Assembly: GCA_021229015.1 (NCBI GenBank)
Contig: CM037778.1
Span: 15,505,504 to 15,569,503, forward strand
Direction: 5' to 3'
DNA length: 64,000 bases
Origin: Solen grandis
Lineage: Eukaryota > Mollusca > Bivalvia > Adapedonta > Solenidae
In this document: positions 46,828 through 58,747 of the stretch, one piece after another
Position numbering within the stretch: the stretch's first letter is position 1
How the letters are laid out: the number at the start of each line of letters is the position of its first letter
Made by a program: the position numbers and the translations under genes
Notes under the pieces: model-generated
Told to the model about the DNA's origin: nothing
Database searches by the model: none
What the model saw: the letters and a program-made list of their open reading frames with translations, nothing else

Positions 46828-48035
46828 TTAGGGCTTTCTGCCTCAAGCAGAAAGTCCTATCGGGTTTGTTGTAATTTTTCTTATTATTCTTATTATTATT
46901 TTTCCTCCTTTTGAGGTTCAAACTAAAACAGGTTGCTAAGAAGCCAAGCAGCATGAAATTTTAACAGTAATAAGAGTGACTTTGGCCCTTTTGAATGCAA
47001 CAATTTTCATCTTCGTATGACGTCATTTGACTTCACAGTTCAAATAAGCTACCAAATTTGGTTCGCGCTCTGCATCCGTCAATATTGGTCCAATTGACTT
47101 GATATTTATACAGAAAGTGTAAGTTTGGAAGTGAATGTGCATACATTCGAGATTTTTTGTCCAAATCAAGATTCGAACTTTGGCCATTAAATTATAATTT
47201 TGTGTTACAAAGGCTTCTGATGAGTTAGAATGGTGAAAATTGGATAGCATAATTATGTGTCTTGACATCTTCTTTGTATTATTTGACAACTGACGTCGTA
47301 TGACGGCATTTGACATCACACTGTAATAAGAAATTTTGCTTTTGAAATAAGGCTCTTAAGACCTGCAGGCTTGATTTTTTCAGTTAATGTGCAACCTCAT
47401 GTCCCATCGTGCATGGTCACCTCCATTTCCGGAAAATCGCAAATGTTGAGGTCATATGTCAGTTTTAGTTGTTTTTATTCGGCCATCAGTATCTCAAAAA
47501 CGAAAAATATTCTACCTAAACACTATGAGTAAATTTTGTAGTGCTTTGAAAGACCTTTCAGGTGATATTTAGTTTTTGAAGATAGGGGTTCAAACTGTTG
47601 AATTATGGCAGAAAAATGAAAAGTGTACTTTAAACGAAATTGATAGGCTGTAGCTACATGAACTTTGAGTCAATTATTATGATTTTTTCAGGATAAACAA
47701 ACTTAAAAGTGAAGTGATGTATACTGCCAGGAATATTTGTTTGGTAATGTGGATGTGACGTCATGAATATTAAAGCATGAATTATTAAAAAATTAATATG
47801 AAATTAGCAAGTTGATGTAAGAAGTCCAAATTTGCAGGAATAACACAGCCTAAGATGTGCAAAGAGTCATGAAAATTTCAAGTGATTACGTCATCAAACA
47901 TAGAAAGGGTGCCCATGTTGAAAGATGAATTGTGATGCATATTTGAGAGAACGAGGTGCATTTTAGGATGCAATGGTGTACACCAGGATCGATAAGCATG
48001 TTGCCTTTGTTATTACGGCTTTCTTTAAAATTTTA
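46828..48035 (+). mobile_element. Helitron-like family A element, 5' part
   Basis: It begins TTAGGGCTTTCTGC CTCAA GCAGAAAGTCCTA, the family A 5' stem (one G:C to G:T style change), followed by TCGGGTTTGTTGT and a T-rich tract with TTATTATTCTTATTATTATT. Core sequence with CGTATGACGTCATTTGAC follows. It stops at 48035, where a second family A 5' end begins. Its own 3' end is not identified. Confidence 0.72.
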
Positions 48036-48086
48036 TTAGGGCTTTTTGCCTCAAGCAGAAAGTCCTATTGGGTTTGTTATGTTTTT

Positions 48087-50323
48087 TTAGGTTTTCGCCT
48101 CTGCTGGGCGAAAACCTATTGTTCTTCTTCTGTTGATTTGTTGTTTTGTTTTTTTTTATTATTTTTCCAATTCCACCCATTTTTGTGTCCAGCCTAGCGG
48201 CCAGATGAAAAAAGCTACAGCTATGAAATTTTGGGCATGGAGTCATCTTTATCTGAACATGTGCCTAATTGGTCAAACTTTTCACTTTTGTTTCTGATTT
48301 AGCCACTAGGGGGCGCAATGCATGTAATCACTGTTTTGCTAATAACTCAAAAATTTGAAACCTGATTTAGATGCGGTTTTTTACATAATGTTCCTTGTTG
48401 ACAGCCCAATCAAAAATGATGGAAATCTCATCATCGAGTACGGGAAAAAAATTGTTCTAGGAGAGGTTGAATGTTCGAACCTTGGAAAAAAGTGAAATAA
48501 TGAGGGTAGGTCTACGAAAAACCTTCCCACTTTTGTTAGAGATCAGATAGAAGAATTCTGTTTGCTGCATACGATTTGCAAGACATATACGCACAAAATA
48601 TATGGGGTGGCGAATTTAGGAAATGCGTGGTTTGTCCTCTACAAAAGGTCAAACTTCACTAAATTTAAGGAAAAATTAAAATTTCAAAAACATGTTTTTG
48701 TCGCTCCTGACTTTATTTTCTGTTCATTCTTCATGAAATTTTCACAAGTTATGTATTGTTATGATTGAAAGGGCCTCACAATAAAAAAATTAAAAGAAAT
48801 TTGAAAAGGTCAAGGTCATATTACGATTATTGTGTTTTTATTCGGCCACAAATAGCTCCAAAATTAAAAATATTTCATTGAGAGTATATGAACAAAAGTT
48901 TTAGTCCTTAAAGAGCTCTTTCCAGTGATGTTAAGTTTTTGAAGATCGGACTTTATTTGGTCATTATACGGCAGTCCAAAGTTTGATCCTTTTTTGGAAT
49001 AATTGTAAATCAGGTTTTATGCTTCAAATTCTGATACACAAGAATAAAAAGTTTGACTTGTGCGACTAGTATACTTGATTGAACTATTTGCTGCTTTGCT
49101 AGGTACCAAACAGTAAAATTTTAATCAATTTTCTATCTCATTTTGCCGCTAGGGGGCGCTTTTCTTGAAATCATTCTTTTGCTTATAACTCAAAAAGTTG
49201 AAGCTTGATCCAAATGCGGTTAATTGAATTATGTTCTTTGTTCATAGCCTAATAAAATATGATAGTTTCTAGGTATGAGTGGCTGAAACTTTTTGAGCTA
49301 GTAACGGAAGGTTGAAAGTTCGAATCTCGTAAAAAAAACTGCAAATGAGGGAAGGTCTACGAAAAACCTATCCATTTTTGTTAGAATTCAGATAGAAGAA
49401 TTCTGTTTGCTGCAAATGATTTGCAAGACATATACGCACAAAATATATGGGGTGGCGAATTTAAGAAATGCATGGTTTGTCCTCTAGAAAAAGGTCAATC
49501 TTCACTAAATTTTAGGAAAAAATTAAAATTTTAAAAACATGTTTTTTTGTCGCTCCTGACTTGATTTTCTGTTCATTCTTCATGAAATTTTCACAAGTTA
49601 TGTATTGTTATGTTTGAAAGGGCCTCAAAATTAAAAAGTTAAAAAACATTGAAAAGGTCAAGGTCTTATTACGATAATTGTGTTTTTATTCGGCCCCAAA
49701 GTGCTCCAAATCTAAAAATATTTCATTGAGAGTATATGAACAAAAGTTTTAGTTCTAAATAGTTCTTTCGTATAATGTTTAGTTTTTGAAGATCGGACTT
49801 GATCTTTTCATTTTACGGCAATCTAAAGTTTGATCCTTTTTTGGAATAATTGTTATTCAGTTTTTATGCTTAAAATTGTGATATATAAGAAAAAGAATGT
49901 TCGATTAGTGCGACTTATATACTTGTTTGAACTATTTGCTGCATTTCTAGGTACCTAATTGTAAAATTTTTATCATTTTTTTTTCTCATTTTGCCGCTAG
50001 AGGGCGCTTTGCTTAAAATCACTCTTTTGCCTATAACTCAAAATGTTAAAGTCTAATTGAAATGCGGTTTTCAGCATTTTGTTCCTTGTTGACAGCACCA
50101 CAGAATGTGACGTGATGATAGGGTATGGGGAAATATTTGCGCTAGAGGAGTTTGAATGTTCTAACATTCAAAAAAAAAAACAAAAAAAAAAACTGCAAAT
50201 GAGAGTAGGTCTTCAAAAAACCTTTGCATTCTGTTTCATATTAAAAATTGTGGCTGAGTTGAAATAAAGTGTTCAAGTTGATTAGGTTAAAAGCGAAAAC
50301 CAAGATACCGCTTGCGGTTCTAG
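48087..50323 (+). mobile_element. Helitron-like family B element, complete, + orientation
   Basis: The 5' end is TTAGGTTTTCGCC..GGCGAAAACCTA (stem about 10 bp), then TTGTTCTTCTTCTG and a T-rich tract. Two core units of about 840 bp follow. The 3' end is AAGCGAAAACCAAGATACCG, stem ACCGC (50307-50311)/GCGGT (50314-50318), one base, then CTAG at 50323. AGCGAAAACC near the 3' end repeats an arm of the 5' stem, the sub-terminal repeat layout of Helentron/HINE elements. It is the opposite orientation of B1-B3 and the shortest full copy here (2.24 kb), useful as a reference. It carries no Rep/helicase. Confidence 0.87.
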
Positions 50324-51589
50324 TCTTCTTATTATTTTTATTTTTCCTCCTTTTGAGGTTCAAATTAAAATAGGTTGCCAATAAACCAGCATCATGAAAT
50401 TTTAACAGTAATCAGAGTGACTTTGGCCCTTTGAATGCAACAATTCATCTTCATATGACGTCATTTGACTTTACAGTTCAAATGAGCGACCAAATTTGGT
50501 TCGCACTCTGCAGCCGTCAATATTGGTTCGATTAACTTGATATTTGAACAGAAGGTGTAAGTTGGGATGTAGATGTGCATACATTCTTGAGTTTTCAGAA
50601 TTCCAAAATTTCGAGATTTTATGTCAAAATCGAGATTCAGACTTTGGTCATAAATATATAATTTTGTATTACAAAGGCTCCTGGTGAGTTAGAAGCATGA
50701 AAATTGGAAAGCGTATGTGTCTTGACATCTTCTTTGTATTCCATGACATCTGACGTCGTATGATGTCATTTAACGTCAGAAAGTAATAAGCAATTTTGCA
50801 TATGAAATAAGCGGTTTTAAGGCCCAGCAGGCTTTATTTCTTGACCGATTTACATGTAACTTTCAATTAATGTGCAACCTAGTGTCCTGTCGAACATGAC
50901 ATGACATCCGTTTCCGGAAAATCAGAAAGGTCAAGGTCATAATATCAGTTATCGTTTTTTTCTTTGGCCTTAAATATCTCAAAAATGATAAATATTCTAT
51001 CGAGACACTATGGGTATAATTTGTAGAGCTTTGAAAGACCTCCCAGATGATATTTAGTTTTTGATGATCGGGGTTGGATCAGTTGAGTTTTGGCAGAAAA
51101 ACCAAAATAGTGTTACCCCAAGTGCATTTAACTGCTTATATCTAAAATAAACATTGATTTTTGTAAATTAGGGTATGAATATAATTTGAAGAACAATCCT
51201 TTGCCATTCTAAAAGTGTTTAAATTTTAAAGATTGGCCTAGGATTCATAAAGTTTAAGGGCGAAAACAAAACGACATGAACATATTTTTGACCATTTTTG
51301 CAGTTTTCTAGAGGTAAACAAATAGTGATTAAAGATACATCCATACATAAAGCATGTGAAATTTAGGGAATTTGAAGACCTTTCTAACGGTACTTAGGTT
51401 TTTGAAATTGGACATCATTTTATGAAGTAACAAGAAATATATGAATTTAGACGATTCATTCATGCACTTTTGCAGTGGTCCTTTAGTTATATATGCATAA
51501 AAAGCCGTTACAGATAGGTGAACATAATAAGAAAGTGAAATAATTGATATTGTAAGAGCTTTTTTACAATACCAAGTTTAGTAATACAC

Positions 51590-52060
51590 CCTTATTATGA
51601 TAAGGCACTTGTCCATCCGTCCGTCCGTTAGCCATATCAATGTCCACTCAATAACTTGATAACTAATATGTGTGCTGTCTTCATACTTAGATGAGAGGTT
51701 AACATGGATAGTGGATGATCACTATTGCTTTTGAGGTCATTACATCAAAGGTCAACTTCCAAATTAGGTCACAGTGACATTTAATATAAAAATCCTTGTC
51801 CGCCGAATTCATTGAGAACGAATAAGCCTAAGTTTGTAAAACTTGTTATGGACATTGACATTTAAATTCTAAGGTAATTAGGTCAAAGGTCAGAATTAAA
51901 AACTTAATAAAATCTTCTTTTTTTTTATTTATTACTTGAGAAGAAATAAGCCTATGTCTGTGAAACTTGATAGGAACATTGCCCACGGCCTGTATATGAC
52001 ACCTATGATTTTGAGGTAATGAAGTCAAAGGTCAAGGTCACAATAACACTAAGGTCATTA
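51590..52060 (+). repeat. GGTCAAAGGTCAAGGTCA-type tandem repeat inside the A element
   Basis: Three or four units of about 110-120 bp contain CCGTCCGTCCG (first only), AACTTGATAACTAATATGTG-like text and TCAAAGGTCAAGGTCACA. The motif AGGTCAAAGGTCA resembles a nuclear-receptor direct repeat, probably by chance of the repeat. It lies between the A core and the A 3' hairpin. Confidence 0.55.
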
Positions 52061-52309
52061 GAACAGAAAGCCCTATCGTTTGTTCGGGACAAACAAAATC
52101 TAGTTTTAATTATGGTCATATAATACAGATATATTTTAACTAAACACCAATTATTTTTGATGTAATAAAATTTAAAAACAAAATCCTGTGTTTTCATTGA
52201 CTGGTACTTTCTCCCTTTCCAATGTATGAAAAATATAAATTAAAGTATATATCTGAACGAAATACAATACAATACAATATAATGTAAAATTTGCTTCTAT
52301 TTGCATATC

Positions 52310-52705
52310 GTCAGCGTCTTTCAATATCTTTTTATAGGCCCAAAGGGTGGTATTATTTTATGCCACTAGTCGTCCATCCATCTATCCGTTATCAATTTCG
52401 TGTCCGCTCTGAATCTGGTTTTTTGACAGAAATGTCAACCATACTGAGAGGATGTGCAGAGCATATGATTGTATCAGATGTCTTGGTTCAAGGTGAAGGT
52501 CTTATTTGAAGGTCACATGTCATACTATTATAATGTTAGAATATTTTGTGTCATCTGTGTATCTCTTGAATCACAGATTTTAACTATTTGCCAGAAATGG
52601 CAACCATACAGAAAGAATGTGCAGATCAAGTTCAAGTTTTTAGCTGTATTGGGTCAAGGTCACAGTATAAAGCAACATGTCATACTTATATAATGCGAAA
52701 ATATT
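52310..52705 (+). repeat. tandem repeat, about 180 bp, two units
   Basis: Two units share TTGACAGAAATGTCAACCAT versus TTTGCCAGAAATGGCAACCA, GAATGTGCAGA.CA..T, GTTCAAGGT..AGGTC and ACATGTCATACT.ATATAAT. They are preceded by TGCCACTAGTCGTCCATCCA. Non-coding, within intron 1. Confidence 0.6.
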
Positions 52706-52721
52706 TCATGTCTGTTTATTA

Positions 52722-52905
52722 GTCCCCTGCCGATGTTTACACAAGAGGGGATTGTAAGATTGCCCTCCTTCTTTCTGTCTGTCAGCATCTCCTTATTGAA
52801 ATGTTGCTGTTGATAAAGTGCTTATCCATTTGTCAAAGGTAGTTCACTTTAAATACCATTTTTCAGGTATATATTGCCCCACTCTCAGCAGAGCTCTTGT
52901 TTTAC
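52722..52905 (+). mobile_element. second, decayed copy of the AGTCCCCT MITE-like family
   Basis: AGTCCCCTGCCGATGTTTAC then ACAAGAGGGGATTGTAAGAT parallels 46541-46590. The right end is not clear; GCTCTTGTTTTAC at 52890-52903 resembles the tail of family S instead, so this may be a composite. Confidence 0.5.
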
Positions 52906-53538
52906 CTATATGATCAGCAGTTTACTATATCTTCTATATTGTCAGCATTTAAGTATGGCCCCTATCATAACATTGCTTAGCTTTTCAAAATTGGATCTTA
53001 GATAAGAAATTTACATAAAAAGAAGAATTTAGGAATTTTAAATGTATGAAGATAAGAAATGTTGGTAGCAGTTTATGTTTAAATATGACTTTTAAAATTA
53101 AATTTCAGACTGATCAGGTTTGAAACATTTTGCATAGAAGAAATCTCTTTCAGGCAAAGTCTGGTTATTTTTATCTAAATATATGAAACTGTAAAAATCC
53201 CACTACATGCAGTAGACTGAATATGATTACTGAAGAATGGAATTAGATACATATATTTCCTATGCCTAAGGATCAACTGATTATGTGTTCACAGATCCTG
53301 ACAATATTCTTGATAAACCTGTTGTATACATATACTTGGGTTATCTAGAAACAATATTTACAGTACATACTCTGTCCCATAAATTTAGAACAAGAGATTA
53401 TGGTGTTTATATCAACCCTATATTAATATCTGTGTGTAGCCCCCCTTCTTACTTGCTCAACATCAATAGAGGTATATTATCACATATTTTGTTTGCTTGT
53501 GTTTTGCATCCTTGTTTATGTCAAACGGTAGATCGATT

Positions 53539-53592
53539 TCTCTCTCTCTCTCTCTCTCTGTGCCTTTATCTCTTTATTTCTCTCTCCACAAA
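53539..53592. repeat. (CT)n microsatellite
   Basis: An almost pure CT run (TTTCTCTCTCTCTCTCTCTC) followed by an interrupted TCTCTTTATTTCTCTCTC section. The 131-codon open frame crossing it (53285-53680) is Leu/Ser-rich because of this run and is not supported. Confidence 0.9.
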
Positions 53593-53775
53593 CACACATG
53601 ATTGTATTGAATTTCAAACAATTTTTAACAAAACCTTATTGATGACTAAAGGAAAATGTAAATGTGAACAATATTTCTGATGTGTTGTCAGTGAAATCTA
53701 TTCAGTTGAATGTGTGGTCATGGCCCTCTTGTTCAGCAAATGTTATAGTTATATGTATCATATCTGTTCCTCCAG

Positions 53776-53906
53776 CTTCAAGATCTGATTGTTAGTGGGG
53801 AACTGCCATGTTCCAAGGAAGAGGCAGCAACACTAGCTGGGATCCAGCTGCACGTGGAAGAAGCATGGCCCGAGGATGAACGGAGCAACCACAAGGGACA
53901 ATTCAG
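53776..53906 (+). CDS. internal exon 2, FERM central-lobe-like segment
   Basis: The 131 bp exon has acceptor TTCCTCCAG and donor GTAAAT, phase 0-2. It encodes LQDLIVSGELPCSKEEAATL AGIQLHVEEAWPEDERSNHK GQF(R). The pattern of an amphipathic helix, G-x-(L/I)-P, then acidic-EAA-LAG-(I/F)Q is typical of the F2 (acyl-CoA-binding-protein-like) helical lobe of FERM domains, where residues before it pack as 'dIl.G..p...e.a..lAa.q'. It follows the KQ-ending exon at 43050 directly. The specific FERM family member is not recognised; a Ras-associating/FERM-type scaffold is possible. GC content is clearly higher than the surrounding intron, as expected of coding sequence. Confidence 0.82.
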
Positions 53907-54066
53907 GTAAATCAAGGAGAATCAGCTTTAGAGCATAGCATCTTTAGTAAATATGGCTTTGATTGCTGATATTTGTAGATAAAATTCATCTAATGGTTCT
54001 AATGCAGATGCTAAGAAATACTACAGTGGCAAACTACTTTGTAAATATTGTGAATCTTTCCTTTTT

Positions 54067-54849
54067 AGCTCACCAGAGCACAACGTGCTCAAAGTGAGCT
54101 ATTAGGATCATCCGTCTTGCGTCGTCTGTCGTCAACAATTTGGTTTAAATGACATCTCCTCTGAAACTGCTACATGTAAGTAGAAACTAATGAAACCTGG
54201 CATAGATCATCCTTGGGTGAACCTCCACAAAAGTTACTAAAATAAACTTGATCCATGCAGAACTCTGGTTGCCATTGCAACCAATAGTTTATTAAAAAAT
54301 TTCCTTTGGCACAAAAAAAAATTAAAAAAATTTCCCTTGAAAAATGAGGCCCCTAGGAGGTCAGCTAGTTCCCTTATATACTCTATATAGAAAATTTCAA
54401 AATTCTCCCTCTATGAAGCCAATGGTCAGAATTAAATTCCATTTAGCACAAATGGTCACCTCATGAATGTCTACCATAATTGCTGAAAAAAAAATGATCC
54501 CTTGAAAATTAAGGCCCCTAGAGGATCAGTTAGGTTTTCTTATAATTATGCTCTATATAGAAAATTGAAAAATTCTTCTCTTCTGGAAACTAATGTTCAG
54601 AATTAATTCTTGTTGTGTACCAATGATTACCTCAAGGTTTTATACCACAATTGCATAAGCATTTTCATTCCCTTTAAAATTGAGGCCTCCAGATAATTGA
54701 CTAAATGAAGCATTCTTTTTTATCTGAAACTTGAATCTGGTTGTTGCTGGAAGAAACTTGGTAAAATCAAATGACTTGAATGATTCAAATAAAATGTTCT
54801 CTGTAAATGATGTACTCTGGTGAGCAATCTAAGGCCATCATGGTCCTCT
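54067..54849 (+). repeat. repeat family R, copy 5 (intact head)
   Basis: The best head is AGCTCACCAGAGCAC-AAC-GTGCTCAAAGTGAGCT, then GTCTTGCGTCGTCTGTCGTC. The core has about three units with CACCTCATGAATGTCTACCA, TAATTGCTGAAA and CCTCAAGGTTTTATACCA. The tail is CTCTGGTGAGCAATCTAAGG then CCATCATGGTCC. It sits 160 bp downstream of exon 2, in intron 2. The short frame at 54820-55104 is not supported. Confidence 0.85.
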
Positions 54850-55279
54850 GTTCTTAATCATTGCTGCTGTGGAGAATGGTCTCTTCTTCAAGCTTTAGTG
54901 AACATGTTTAGAAAATATATACATTGGCATTCCCTCCAGAACATTTGCCAAACCCCTTTGTATGTGCACCAAAGCACCATATGGTCACATAACATCATAA
55001 AAAGTTATTTTTTGTTAAGGTATACTGGAATCAGCTTGTCTGATCATCTGTCTGTCTGTAGATATAATCTTGTCTGCGCTTCGTCTCCAAAATCCTTTAC
55101 TTGAATTGAATGAAGCTTCTATCATGTCTTGTTGCGAGTATTGTCTTGGAATGAATTATTCTTCATGTTTTGACAGTGTTTATACAAGTAAAAGTGGTTG
55201 TATAATGTTTTAATGTATGATATTTAATGGTTTTGTTTGAAAATTTGATCTTTGTTTATTTAATTTACTATATCTTAAA
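54850..55279. other. intron 2 spacer
   Basis: Unique sequence with no feature recognised. Confidence 0.4.
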
Positions 55280-57782
55280 TATCATGGTATGGAAAGAGAA
55301 GTATCAGGATGGGTAAGAAGAGGGAAGTATCAGGATGGGTATGGAAAAGGAAGTATCAGGATGGGTTAAGAGTGAGAGGTATCAGGATGGGTATGGAGAG
55401 AGAAGTATCATAATGGGTATAGAAAAAGAAGTATCAGGATTGGTATGGAAAGAGAAGTATCAGGTATGGAAAGAGAAGTATCAGGATGGGTATGGAGAGA
55501 GAAGTATCAGGATGGATTTGGAAAGAGAAGTATCAGGATGGGTTTGGAAAGAGAAGTATCAGGATGGATTTAGAAAGAGAAGTATCAGGATGTTGAAAGA
55601 GAGAAAGTATCAGGATGGTATGTAGATAGAAATATCAGGATGGTATGTAGATAGAAGTATCAGGATGGTATGTAGATAGAAGTATCAGGATGGATTTGGA
55701 AAGAGAAGTATCAGGATGAATGAGATGGAGTAACAGGGTAGGAAGAATGAGAAGTCCATCATGGAATAGTAATGTGTAGATAGAAGTATCAGGTGGTATG
55801 AGATAGAATGTATCAGGATATATGTAGATAGAAGTATCAGGATGGGTATGGAGAGAGAAGTTTCAGGATGGGTATGAAAAGAGAAGTAAGTATCAGGATG
55901 GATTTGGAAAGAGAAGTATCAGGATGGGTTTGGAAAGAGAAGTATCAGGATGGTTTGGAAAGAGAAGTATCAGGATGGTATGTAGATAGAAGTATCAGGA
56001 TGGTATGTAGATAGAAGTATCAGGGTGGTATGTAGATAGAAGTATCAGGATAGTATGTAGATAGAAGTATCAGTATGAATTTGGAAAGAGAAGTATCAGG
56101 ATGGGTTTGGAAAGAGAAGTATCAGGATGGGTTTGGAAAGAGAAGTATCAGGATGGTATGTAGATAGAAATATCAGGATGGTATGTAGATAGAAATATCA
56201 GGATGGGTTTGGAAAGAGAAGTATCAGGATGGATTTTGAAAGAGAAGTATCAGGATGTTGAAAGAAGTATCAGGATGGTATGTAGATAGAAGAATCAGGA
56301 TGGGTATGGAAAGAGAAGTATCAGGATAGTATGTAGAGAGAGAGAGAGAGAAGTATCAGGATGGGTATGGAGAGAGAGAAAGAGAGAGAAGTATCAAGAT
56401 GGGTATGGAGAGAGAAGTATCAGGATGGTATGTATAGAGAGAAGTATCAGGATGGATTTGGAAAGAGAAGTATCAGGAATGTATGTAGATAGAAGTATCA
56501 GGATGGTATGTAGATAGAAGTATCAGGGTGGTATGTTGATAGAAGTATCAGGATAGTATGTAGATAGAAGTATCAGTATGAATTTGGAAAGAGAAGTATC
56601 AGGATGGGTTTGGAAAGAGAAGTATCAGGATGGGTTTGGAAAGAGAAGTATCAGGATGGTATGTAGTAGAAATAATCAGGATGTATGAAGATAGAAATAT
56701 CAGTATGGGTTTGGAAAGAGAAGTATCAGGATGGATTTTGAAAGAGAAGTATCAGGATGGTATGTAGATAGAAGTATCAGGATGGTATGTAGATAGAAGT
56801 ATCAGGATGGGTTTGGAAAGAGAAGTATCAGGATGGTATGTAGAGAGAGAGAGAGAGAAAAGTATCAGGATAGTATGTAGATAGAAGTATCAGGGTGGTA
56901 TGTAGATAGAAGTATCATGATGGGTGTGGAGAGAGAAGTATCAGGATGGTATATAGATAGAAGTATCAGGATGGGTTTGGAAAGAGAAGTATCAGGATGG
57001 ATTTGGAAAGAGAAGTATCAGGATGGATTTGAAAAGAGAAGTATCAGGATGGATTTGGAAAGAGAAGTATCAGGATGGTATGTAGATAGAAGTATCAGGA
57101 TGGATTTGGAAAGAGAAGTATCAGGATGGTATGTAAATAGAAATATCAGGATGGTATGTAGATAGAAGTATCAGGATGGGTTTGGAAAGAGAAGTATCAG
57201 GATGGATTTGGAAAGAGAAGTATCAGGATGGATTTGGAAAGAGAAGTATCAGGATGGATTTGGAAAGAGAAGTATCAGGATGGATTTGGAGAGAGAAGTA
57301 TCAGGATGGGTTTGGAAAGAGAAATATCAGGATGGTATGTAGATAGAAGTATCAGGATGGATTTTGGAAGAGAAGTATCAGGATGGTATGTAGAGAGAGA
57401 GAAAAAAGTATCAGGATGGGTATGGAGAGAGAGAGAGAGAAGTATCAAGATGGGTATGGAGAGAGAAGTATCAGGATTGGTATGGGAAGAGAAGTATCAG
57501 GATGGGTATGGAGAGAGAAGTATCAGGATGGGTGAGGAGAGAGAAGTATCAGGATGGGTATGCAGAGAGAATTATCATGATGGGTTTGTAGAGAGAAGTA
57601 TCAGGATGGGTTTGGAGAGAGAAGTATCAGGATGGGTAAGGAGAGGGGAGTATCAGGATGGGTGAGGAGAGAGAAGTATCAGGATGGGTAAGGAGAGGGG
57701 AGTATCAGGATGGGTGAGGAGAGAGAAGTATCAGGATGGGTAAGGAGAGGGCAGTATCAGGATGGGTGAGGAGAGAGAAGTT
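55280..57782 (+). repeat. 25-27 bp minisatellite, roughly 95 units, two unit types
   Basis: Type 1 is GGTTTGGAAAGAGAAGTATC plus AGGATG (26-27 bp). Type 2 is GGTATGTAGATAGAAGTATC plus AGGAT (25 bp). They alternate in blocks rather than at random, and a longer block containing both types is repeated (compare about 55960-56200 with 56480-56700), so there is higher-order structure. Near 57500-57780 a third type with GGTGAGGAGAGAGAAGTATC appears. Open frames (for example 57228-57665, repeating EVSGW and EKYQDG) arise where units are 27 bp and end where 25-26 bp units shift the frame. It lies in intron 2. Confidence 0.95.
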
Positions 57783-58502
57783 GGAGACCAGCCAATCCAG
57801 TCACATATAAATCTTCAGCTCTTTTATGAGTTAAGTACATCCGTGTAAAGTTACATATCAACTACAAAATATTTTAATTAACTTTTTACCACATGAATAT
57901 TAATGTACAAATTTATTTATGACATGATGAATATTAATTGACTGAAATTTAAACAGTATATTAAACAAAGTATTTTTCTTTGCCATGCAGACTGTGAAGA
58001 ATAAGAATTTCAATATTGTATGAACAAACAGAGGAGACCCTGATCAGACTGTTCCTTCCTGGAGCTGTCTGAGCCGTGTCGGTCAGTGTGTCAGAATGTG
58101 TGTGTTTAAAGTGTGTAAAGTGATCCTGACTACATTTACTGAATGTTGTATCATGTTCTTCCCATTTTTCCTCAATCAGTTAACATCATCAAGAACTACA
58201 AACCACTATCATTGTGGAGATATTTTCATTAATTAATTGTTATCATAATCATCACCATCATAACCACTACTATTATCAACACCATCAGTAGCAACTGTGG
58301 ATGTAGAAACAACAACAAGCATATTCATCATTAACATCAGTTTGTGCTTTTAAACCATGTATACATATGCTTTTATTTTTATAAACAAGTTCTCTTCATG
58401 TATATATGTTTCCAAGCACTATGTGTAAAGTATTCATCTTCAGTGATGGCTAAATGCTAGTTTAATGAGACTTAATAAACAGATGATACTTTAATAGTTA
58501 TA
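57783..58502. other. intron 2 spacer
   Basis: No exon confirmed. An acceptor-like TTTTCTTTGCCATGCAG at about 57980-57994 leads, in the frame of exon 2, to a stop two codons later. An ATC/ACC-rich simple stretch (CATAATCATCACCATCATAA) lies at about 58243-58290. Confidence 0.45.
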
Positions 58503-58625
58503 TGAGGGGTGTTCACAGAAAAGTGCTTACATTTCTTCATTACACAAACGTAATATCTGAATAATCTGACAGGTAAAATTTAATGCAATAGCAGTTAAAT
58601 TACAAAATTTCACATGAATCATTCG

Positions 58626-58747
58626 CATACACGCTGTACAGTTGTAACAATAGTTAATTATGTTGTCAAATGAATCCCGGCCCAACACAAAACATACACG
58701 CTGTACAGTTGTAACAATAGTTAATTATGTTGTCAAACGAATCCCGG
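58626..58747 (+). repeat. 67 bp tandem duplication, second copy split by the foldback element
   Basis: Copy 1 (58626-58692) runs from CATACACGCTGTACAGTTGT through GAATCCCGGCCCAACACAAA. Copy 2 starts at 58693 and stops after AATCCCGG at 58747. Its continuation CCCAACACAAAACAACG is found at 60953. Copy 1 is therefore an internal empty-site reference for the foldback insertion. Confidence 0.85.

Larger units (their letters stand above)
48036..52103 (+). mobile_element. Helitron-like family A element containing a nested family B element
   Basis: The 5' end is TTAGGGCTTTTTGCCTCAAG then CAGAAAGTCCTATTGGG. After about 50 bp it is interrupted by family B (48087-50323) and resumes with TTATTTTTCCTCCTTTTGAG, as in the copy at 46900. 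The core runs to about 51200. The 3' end is CAGAAAGCCCTATC, stem GTTTGT (52078-52083) with ACAAAC (52089-52094), five bases, then CTAG at 52103. Sites such as GACATCTGACGTCGTATGA mark it as family A. Non-coding. Confidence 0.8.

Noticed and set aside
57228..57665. 145-codon frame repeating EVSGW/EKYQDG (also 55335-55625 and 56917-57165)
   Set aside because: It is translation of the 27 bp minisatellite units and breaks wherever a 25-26 bp unit occurs. It lies inside an intron.
57980..58030. Exon after TTTTCTTTGCCATGCAG
   Set aside because: In the phase left by exon 2 it meets a stop at the second codon. No other phase links it to a known exon.
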